NCBI GenBank assembly: GCA_945873335.1 | Contig: CAMCCH010000007.1 | Span: 1 to 32,193, forward strand | Direction: 5' to 3' | DNA from: Bifidobacterium breve | GTDB taxonomy: Bacteria; Actinomycetota; Actinomycetes; Nanopelagicales; Nanopelagicaceae | Length of the DNA stretch: 32,193 nt | Shown here: piece by piece, positions 26,031 through 32,193 of the stretch | How the letters are laid out: the number at the start of each line of letters is the position of its first letter | Position numbering within the stretch: the stretch's first letter is position 1 | Made by a program: the position numbers and the translations under genes | The notes under the pieces: model-generated | Told to the model about the DNA's origin: nothing | What the model saw: only the letters and a program-made list of their open reading frames with translations | The model's database searches: none

Positions 26031-26855
26031 TTATCCCTCTCTAAAATCTAAACCGATATCAAAATTTGGGGCTGAATGAGTAAGTGCTCCGACTGCCAGA
26101 TAATCCACTCCAGTCATTGCATACGCTTTCGCATTTTCAATACTCAATCCACCTGATGCTTCTAACTTTGTTGCTCCATTAGAAATCGCTACCGCCTGCT
26201 TACATTCTTCAACGCTCATATTGTCCAGCAGAACAAGGTCGGGTTTGAGTGGCAATACTTCTTGTAGCTGCTTCAGAGTATCTACTTCGATTTCAATCTC
26301 TGAGTGTGGATATCTCTCTCGCACCTTCATAAATGCAGCAGTAACACTTCCTGCTGCTGCAATGTGATTATCTTTTATTAGCGAAGCATCACTCAAGCTC
26401 AATCGATGATTTGTTCCACCGCCGGCGACAACTGCGGCTTTTTCCAATAATCGCATTCCAGGTGTGGTCTTTCTTGTGTCACGAATCTTGCATGATGTTC
26501 CTTCAATTGCATCAACCCATGTATGAGTAAGTGTCGCAATACCACTGAGGTGTCCCAAGAAATTTAGAGCCGTACGTTCTGCTAGCAATATCGCGCGAGT
26601 ATCTCCACGCACAGTAAGTAATACTTTGCCTGCGCTCACATTTTCTCCATCGTGAACAAATAATTTAATATCACTGAGCCCAACTTCTTCTAAGACTCCT
26701 TGTGCCATTTTGATACCTGCAACAACGCCGTTCTTGCGAGCAACGAAATCAGCAATAATCTGTGAACTCTCAGAAACTGTTGCTACAGAAGTTATATCTT
26801 CGCCACCGGCTAAATCTTCAGCGATAGCGCGCTTGATTATTTCGCGATCAATCAT
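26031..26855 (-). CDS. nadC: nicotinate-nucleotide diphosphorylase (carboxylating)
   Basis: AERTALNFLGHLSGIATLT, IRDTRKTTPGMRLLEKAAVVAGGGTNHRLSLSDASLIKDNH, EASGGLSIENAKAYAMTGVDYLAVGALTHSA. Confidence 0.97.
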   Translation of the reverse strand: MIDREIIKRAIAEDLAGGEDITSVATVSESSQIIADFVARKNGVVAGIKMAQGVLEEVGLSDIKLFVHDGENVSAGKVLLTVRGDTRAILLAERTALNFLGHLSGIATLTHTWVDAIEGTSCKIRDTRKTTPGMRLLEKAAVVAGGGTNHRLSLSDASLIKDNHIAAAGSVTAAFMKVRERYPHSEIEIEVDTLKQLQEVLPLKPDLVLLDNMSVEECKQAVAISNGATKLEASGGLSIENAKAYAMTGVDYLAVGALTHSAPNFDIGLDFREG

Positions 26856-28465
26856 GGCCGGCCCACTTCCTGATAATCAGTTGCCCACACTCCAGTTGGA
26901 CTAAGTCTTTGCACAATTCGCTTGAGCCAGGCATTACTTGTTTCAGGAAAGTCTTCACGCCAATGGGAACCACGAGTCTCTTGGCGAATCAATGAAGCTT
27001 TTACGATCGCTTGTGCCAATTGGTAAAGATTTGTCGTCTCCCACGCTTCAACGCATGGTTGAACACTCTTGCGCACTTGAATGCGCGCTAAATCATCACT
27101 CGTTGCAACTAGAGAATCTGATGAACGCAGCACACCAGCGCCTTTACTCATACTCCATTGAAGTTCTTTTCGGGTACTTGGGTCAATAAGTATTGACTCG
27201 GAATTATCAATAACTGCTATTCCTTGTGAAGGAATCGTGGCTGCAATGTCAGCCGCAATGCGTGCACTAAATACAAGTCCTTCAAGCAGTGAATTAGAGG
27301 CCAAACGATTTGCTCCATGTACGCCAGAACATGCTGTTTCACCACATGCATACAGGCCAGCAACGCTAGTGCGGCCATTGAGATCTACTCTCACGCCACC
27401 GGATGCGTAGTGTGATGCGGGCGCAACTGGAATTAATTGTGCGAGTGGGTCAATTCCATTCGCAATACATGATGCATAGATTGTTGGAAATCTCTCTGTA
27501 AAACCTACAAGATGGCGAACATCGAGCCAGACGTGATGAGTTTTATTTGCAACCATAGAACGCATAATTGCAATTGCAACTACATCTCGAGGAGCAAGTT
27601 CGGCTAATGGGTGCTGCTCTTTCATAAATCTCACGCCATTGTCATCGACAAGGTAAGCGCCTTCTCCGCGAACCGCTTCGCTAATGAGTGGTTGTTGACC
27701 TTGAGAATCCTCACCTAACCAAAGAACAGTTGGATGAAATTGGATAAATTCAACATCAGCAACTTTTGCACCTGCGCGAAGCGCTAGAGCAACACCATCC
27801 CCTGTTGATACCGATGGATTTGTTGTCTGCGCAAATACTTGTCCGAGCCCACCAGTTGCAAGCACAACAGCGCGCGCCATAGCTTGTCCGACACCATCGC
27901 GTGTACCTGCACCGATAACGTGCAATGTGACTCCGCAAACAGCGCCATTTTTATCTTTGAGTGCATCAAGTACTAATGCATCTTCTACAACTTCAATCTC
28001 TGGATCATCATTGACTGCAGCTAGAAGCGCACGTGAGACTTCCGCACCAGTTGCATCTCCACCGGCATGCAAAATGCGATTACGTAAGTGACCACCTTCG
28101 CGAGTTAGGGCTATCTCACCACTTGCTTCAGTATCAAAAATTGCGCCGCGGGCTATCAGTTTGCGCACCGCTTCTGGGCCTTCGCTAACAAGAACCTTTA
28201 CTGCTTCAAGATCACACAACCCAGCACCTGCAACAAATGTGTCTTTTTCATGTTGATCAGGTGAATCACCCGGTCCAAGTGCTGCAGCAATTCCACCTTG
28301 TGCCCACTTAGTAGAACCTTCATCAACTTTTGCTTTAGTTACAAGCAAAACAGATAGACCAAATGTTCTTACTTGCAGAGCGGTTGTGAGTCCAGCAACT
28401 CCCGAGCCAACAACAATGACATCTGCTTGTGATGTCCATCCAGGAGCAGGTGCTAGTAACTTCAT
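26852..28465 (-). CDS. nadB: L-aspartate oxidase
   Basis: FAD motif VIVVGSGVAGLTTALQ, STKWAQGGIAAALG, GLYACGETACSGVHGANRLASNSLLEGLVF. Confidence 0.96.
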   Translation of the reverse strand: MKLLAPAPGWTSQADVIVVGSGVAGLTTALQVRTFGLSVLLVTKAKVDEGSTKWAQGGIAAALGPGDSPDQHEKDTFVAGAGLCDLEAVKVLVSEGPEAVRKLIARGAIFDTEASGEIALTREGGHLRNRILHAGGDATGAEVSRALLAAVNDDPEIEVVEDALVLDALKDKNGAVCGVTLHVIGAGTRDGVGQAMARAVVLATGGLGQVFAQTTNPSVSTGDGVALALRAGAKVADVEFIQFHPTVLWLGEDSQGQQPLISEAVRGEGAYLVDDNGVRFMKEQHPLAELAPRDVVAIAIMRSMVANKTHHVWLDVRHLVGFTERFPTIYASCIANGIDPLAQLIPVAPASHYASGGVRVDLNGRTSVAGLYACGETACSGVHGANRLASNSLLEGLVFSARIAADIAATIPSQGIAVIDNSESILIDPSTRKELQWSMSKGAGVLRSSDSLVATSDDLARIQVRKSVQPCVEAWETTNLYQLAQAIVKASLIRQETRGSHWREDFPETSNAWLKRIVQRLSPTGVWATDYQEVGRP

Positions 28466-29223
28466 GACTGATGCCCTGCGTTCATTGGCATATTGTCAAT
28501 CAAACGTATGCCATTAATCCAACCGGCAACTAACCCACGCTTCTTTTGACTCATCTGATTGGCTATTGAGAAATCTTTTTCATCAATAATCACTGCATAA
28601 TCTTTTGTAAAGGCTTTCTCTTGCCCCAAAAGATCATCAAGGGTTCTCTGCGCAGATTCAATACTCTTCTCTAGAGCTGCAGCGGTGAGTGCTTTTGAAA
28701 TAATTGTCGCACTCTCTTGTTCTATTTCAGAGAGTCGAGCATTTCTTGAGGAGAGCGCTAGCCCACTTCCACCTCGAACTGTTGGGACAGAAATTATTTC
28801 AACCTTCTTTGAGATATTTTTTATGAGAAATAGTTGCTGAAAATCTTTTTCTCCAAATACTGCGTGGGTTGGTTTGACCATTTCAAAGAGGCGATTGACG
28901 ACAGTGAGTACGCCATCGAAATGTGCAGGACGGCTTTTACCCTCAAGTATTGATCCGATAGGTCCAGCACTGAGAGTAGTAATCTCTCCTGGATAAATAT
29001 CTTCATATTCTGGAAACCAGACTTCCGTCGCGCCGGCAAGAGTTGCAAGTTCGATATCTAGTTGCGGGGAGCGTGGATATTTTTCTAAATCTTCTTTGTT
29101 TTCAAATTGCAATGGATTTACAAAAATACTGACAATGACTTCTTTGCTCACTGTGCGAGCACGCTTAATCAACGCTTGATGGCCTCTATGTAAAGAGCCC
29201 ATTGTCGGAACTAGAACAGTCAT
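28462..29223 (-). CDS. panC: pantothenate synthetase, short N terminus
   Basis: VPTMGSLHRGHQALIKRA, VSIFVNPLQF, RPAHFDGVLTVVNRLFEMVKPTHAVFGEKDFQQL, LALSSRNARLS. Confidence 0.93.
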   Translation of the reverse strand: MTVLVPTMGSLHRGHQALIKRARTVSKEVIVSIFVNPLQFENKEDLEKYPRSPQLDIELATLAGATEVWFPEYEDIYPGEITTLSAGPIGSILEGKSRPAHFDGVLTVVNRLFEMVKPTHAVFGEKDFQQLFLIKNISKKVEIISVPTVRGGSGLALSSRNARLSEIEQESATIISKALTAAALEKSIESAQRTLDDLLGQEKAFTKDYAVIIDEKDFSIANQMSQKKRGLVAGWINGIRLIDNMPMNAGHQS

Positions 29224-29277
29224 CGTATGGCTCCAGTCCTTTCAGGTACCGGGCTTGATGAGTAAAAGTTTACGCCT

Positions 29278-29724
29278 TTACTTCAATTCTTCCAAAAGCT
29301 GTGAGATGGCCCCATGCGTTAGCAATATCGCATCAGGCTCGATTTCATACCAAGGTTCTAAAACAAATTTTCGCTCAAAGGCGCGTGAGTGTGGCAATTC
29401 CAATTCCTCGCTACTGCTCAAAATATTTCCGTATTGAATGAGATCTAAATCAATAATTCGTGGTCCCCACTTTTCAATGCGAACTCGGCCCATACTTTTT
29501 TCAATTCCATTCAAAAGAGCAAGCAGATCAAGTGCAGGTAAATCTGAATCAATTACGCACACTGCGTTTATGTAATTATCTTGTTCTGGGCCACCCACAG
29601 GCTTCGTTTCATACAATGAAGAAACTTTTTTTACATCTGTTGCTTCGCGAAGAAGAGCGATTGCTAGTTCAACTGCCTCGCGTGGATTTTCTAAATTTGC
29701 ACCTAGCGCTACAACTGCTTTCAT
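29278..29724 (-). CDS. folK: 2-amino-4-hydroxy-6-hydroxymethyldihydropteridine diphosphokinase
   Basis: VALGANLENPREAVELAI, SSLYETKPVGGPEQDNYINAVC, RIEKWGPRIIDLDLIQYG. Confidence 0.95.
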   Translation of the reverse strand: MKAVVALGANLENPREAVELAIALLREATDVKKVSSLYETKPVGGPEQDNYINAVCVIDSDLPALDLLALLNGIEKSMGRVRIEKWGPRIIDLDLIQYGNILSSSEELELPHSRAFERKFVLEPWYEIEPDAILLTHGAISQLLEELK

Positions 29725-30083
29725 CGCGTACGCGTGATCTTTACTGCAATATCTGAGAGCTCGGCTTTTACTGGTGCTTGAGGCTTGTGTACCGTTATTT
29801 CAACTTTTGTGATTCTGACATCGAGGGCTAGAACTCGATCTCCTATTTTCCCTGCAAGTCTTTCAATGAGAATTAATCTCTCTCCTTCAATTTCTTCAAC
29901 AACTAATTCAGCAACCGAGCCATAATCAACTGTGTCTGAGATTAAATCCGTTAGGGATGCTTTAGATAGATCAATTGAAATTGCAAGATCTACTAGAAAA
30001 TTTTGGCCTTCTTCGGCTTCAAAATCAAAGAGTCCGTGATATCCAAATGCACGGATTCCTGTGAGAAGAATTTGATCGTTCAT
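29721..30083 (-). CDS. folB: dihydroneopterin aldolase
   Basis: ILLTGIRAFGYHGLFDFEAEEGQNFLVDLAI, TVDYGSVAELVVEEIEGERLILIERLAGKI. Confidence 0.94.
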   Translation of the reverse strand: MNDQILLTGIRAFGYHGLFDFEAEEGQNFLVDLAISIDLSKASLTDLISDTVDYGSVAELVVEEIEGERLILIERLAGKIGDRVLALDVRITKVEITVHKPQAPVKAELSDIAVKITRTR

Positions 30084-30835
30084 GCGCTCATCACTTCTTT
30101 ATGTGGCTTCACGCTATGAACTCTAATAGCCCAAATGCCTGTCGTGGATAGCCTTTGTGTGAGCGCGATAGTTGCCGCCTCTCGCAGATCCGGGTTATCT
30201 CCACCAAGGAATCTCTTTCGAGATGCGCCAACGAGCACTGGATACCCTAAATCAACAAAAGTAGATATTGAATCAATGATTGCCCAGTTGTGATCTGCAT
30301 CTTTTGCAAATCCAATGCCTGGATCAATTATCAAATTATCTTTTTTGATCCCCGCATCAAGTGAGGCTGTTATACGCTCTTGAAGTTCTTCAATTACTTC
30401 ACTAACTACATCTTTATATACTGCTTGTGAATTCATATCTTTGGAATGCCCACGCCAGTGCATTGCAATATATGGAAGTTCAAGGCCTGCAGCCGTTGTA
30501 AGCATCTCTGGATCAGCTAGGCCACCACTCACATCATTGATAATTGAGGCACCTGCTTCGATAGCTTTGCGAGCAACTTCTGAGCGCATAGTGTCGATAC
30601 TTATCTTGATACCTAATTGCGATAATTCTCTTATAACTGGAATCACACGTTCTAACTCTTCTTCAAGAGTGATTCGCTCCGCACCAGGTTTAGTCGATTC
30701 TCCGCCGATATCAATTATGTCGACACCTTCTGCAATCATTTCTTGGCCTCGGCGAATTGCAGATTCAAAATTATTATATTTTCCACCGTCGGCGAAAGAG
30801 TCCGGAGTGATGTTGAGAATCCCCATAACTAACAT
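30080..30835 (-). CDS. folP: dihydropteroate synthase
   Basis: MGILNITPDSFADGGKY, DIIDIGGESTKPGAERI, ISIDTMRSEVARKAIEAGASIINDVSGG, DPGIGFAKDADHN. Confidence 0.96.
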   Translation of the reverse strand: MLVMGILNITPDSFADGGKYNNFESAIRRGQEMIAEGVDIIDIGGESTKPGAERITLEEELERVIPVIRELSQLGIKISIDTMRSEVARKAIEAGASIINDVSGGLADPEMLTTAAGLELPYIAMHWRGHSKDMNSQAVYKDVVSEVIEELQERITASLDAGIKKDNLIIDPGIGFAKDADHNWAIIDSISTFVDLGYPVLVGASRKRFLGGDNPDLREAATIALTQRLSTTGIWAIRVHSVKPHKEVMSA

Positions 30836-30840
30836 GAAAA

Positions 30841-31446
30841 TTACTTACTTGTTATTAGGCTTATTGCTTCGGCGCGAGTTGCAGGATTTGTAAGCGCACC
30901 GCGTACAGCACTTGTAGTTGTGCGAGCATTCGATTTTTTTACCCCACGCATTGACATGCATAAGTGTTCGCAATCGATGATGACTATTACCCCTAGTGGA
31001 TTGAGAATTTTTACCATCGCATCAGCAATTTGAGTTGTGAGTCTTTCTTGTACTTGAGGACGTTTCGCATAAAGATCTACAAGGCGTGCAACTTTTGAAA
31101 GACCAGTTATTTTGCCGCGTGGAATATAGCCAACATGTGCGAGCCCATGAAAAGGCGTTAGGTGATGTTCGCAATGAGAAAAGACTTCGATATCTCTAAT
31201 GATTACTAACTCTTCATGCCCTATATCAAATGTAGTTGTAAGAACTTCTTCAGGCGATTGCCACAATCCTTCAAAGTTTTCTTTGAGTGCACGAGCAACA
31301 CGAGCAGGAGTTTCTTTCAAGCCATCACGATCTGGATCTTCTCCTAGAGCGCTCAGTAACTCGCGAATCGCACGCTCTGCACGTTTTTCATCGTATGGAT
31401 TCACAGCTCTGCCATCGCCAAGTGAGATTGGATTTTCCTTACTCAC
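30841..31446 (-). CDS. folE: GTP cyclohydrolase I
   Basis: [71 protein letters not shown] track start 31488; GTG at 31446 (VSKENPIS) more plausible, overlapping the ftsH stop by 8 nt. Confidence 0.94.
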   Translation of the reverse strand: MSKENPISLGDGRAVNPYDEKRAERAIRELLSALGEDPDRDGLKETPARVARALKENFEGLWQSPEEVLTTTFDIGHEELVIIRDIEVFSHCEHHLTPFHGLAHVGYIPRGKITGLSKVARLVDLYAKRPQVQERLTTQIADAMVKILNPLGVIVIIDCEHLCMSMRGVKKSNARTTTSAVRGALTNPATRAEAISLITSK

Positions 31447-32193
31447 TCTTTGGCTTCCTCTTTGAAACCTTCTTTGCGGGTTCCACATCTACAATTACTT
31501 TTACAGGAACATCAACAGGGGGTTGGCTCGAAGGAATACGGGTTGCAGAACCAGTCCACGCAGGACGTCGTGGCCATGCCCTTACTTTTGCAAAGATTTG
31601 AGAAATTTCATCTTTATTGAGTGTCTCTTTATCAAGTAACTGCAGAACCATTTCATCCAAGATAGAACGGTTGGCTACCAAAATATCAAATGCTTCTTGA
31701 TGTGCATTTTCAATCAACGTACGAATTTCACGGTCGACAATTCCTGCGACGCTTTCAGAGTAATCACGTTGGTGGCCAAAGTCGCGACCCATAAATGGTT
31801 GAGATTCAGAACCACCTAGTTTGATTGCACCGATTGCTTCAGTCATTCCATATTGAGTAACCATTGAACGAGCAAGGGCGGTTGCCTTTTCGATATCGTT
31901 AGAAGCACCAGTAGATGGATCATGGAAAATCAATTCCTCCGCTGCGCGTCCACCGAGTGAATATGCCAATTGATCTAACAATTGATTACGAGTTGTTGAG
32001 TACTTATCTTCATCTGGCAGAACCATTGTGTAACCAAGAGCGCGACCACGAGGCATGATTGTAATTTTGTGCACTGGATCTGTGTGTGGAAGTGCAAATG
32101 CAACGAGTGCGTGACCGCCCTCGTGATATGCAGTTACTCGACGCTCGTCATCACTCATAATGCGCGATTTACGTTGTGGACCAGCCATTACAC
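31439..32193 (-). CDS. ftsH: ATP-dependent zinc metalloprotease FtsH, C-terminal part (runs off the window)
   Basis: [55 protein letters not shown] (HEGGH zinc motif). Frame stays open to 32193, so the N-terminal AAA part lies outside. Confidence 0.94.
   Translation of the reverse strand, partial: VMAGPQRKSRIMSDDERRVTAYHEGGHALVAFALPHTDPVHKITIMPRGRALGYTMVLPDEDKYSTTRNQLLDQLAYSLGGRAAEELIFHDPSTGASNDIEKATALARSMVTQYGMTEAIGAIKLGGSESQPFMGRDFGHQRDYSESVAGIVDREIRTLIENAHQEAFDILVANRSILDEMVLQLLDKETLNKDEISQIFAKVRAWPRRPAWTGSATRIPSSQPPVDVPVKVIVDVEPAKKVSKRKPKSE

Noticed and set aside
29224-29277. folK-panC spacer as a riboswitch
   Set aside because: Only 54 nt with no recognisable riboswitch core.
1-32193. 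CRISPR arrays, transposases, phage genes, toxin-antitoxin or defence islands
   Set aside because: No direct-repeat arrays or recognisable mobile/defence proteins in any frame read; content is housekeeping.

Overview
This window looks like an ordinary, very compact actinobacterial chromosome segment; a streamlined lineage such as the freshwater Nanopelagicales is my guess, not demonstrated. I see no CRISPR array, transposon, prophage, rRNA or tRNA. Gene order: menE-menA-PLDc_N protein (+); cytochrome c maturation cluster ccsB-resB-ccdA-resA plus a histidine phosphatase (-); HAD-IB hydrolase (+); Helicase_C_3/WYL-like protein, M20 peptidase and XPB-type helicase as an overlapping trio (+); glutaredoxin and a small unknown (-); secreted HExxH protein with Fn3 and propeller-like repeats (+); a 32-aa bS22/AURKAIP1-COX24-type basic protein missed by the ORF track (-); exported unknown and proC (-); Cys-rich unknown, radA, mutY (+); then clpC, GNAT acetyltransferase, lysS, coaX, nadC, nadB, panC, folK, folB, folP, folE and the C-terminal part of ftsH (-). 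Most notable: (1) clpC is split by a single in-frame TAA where a conserved Glu (LLQVL-E-DGRLTDAQ) is expected, consistent with one G-to-T change; (2) recurrent TAGRCT-like -10 hexamers 6-9 nt upstream of start codons, suggesting widespread leaderless transcription; (3) all four convergent gene junctions have 3 bp or less of spacer, one being back-to-back stops TAATTA; (4) a perfect 7-bp dyad flanking a -10-like hexamer directly upstream of the helicase-associated gene. I did not find a convincing new multi-gene system.
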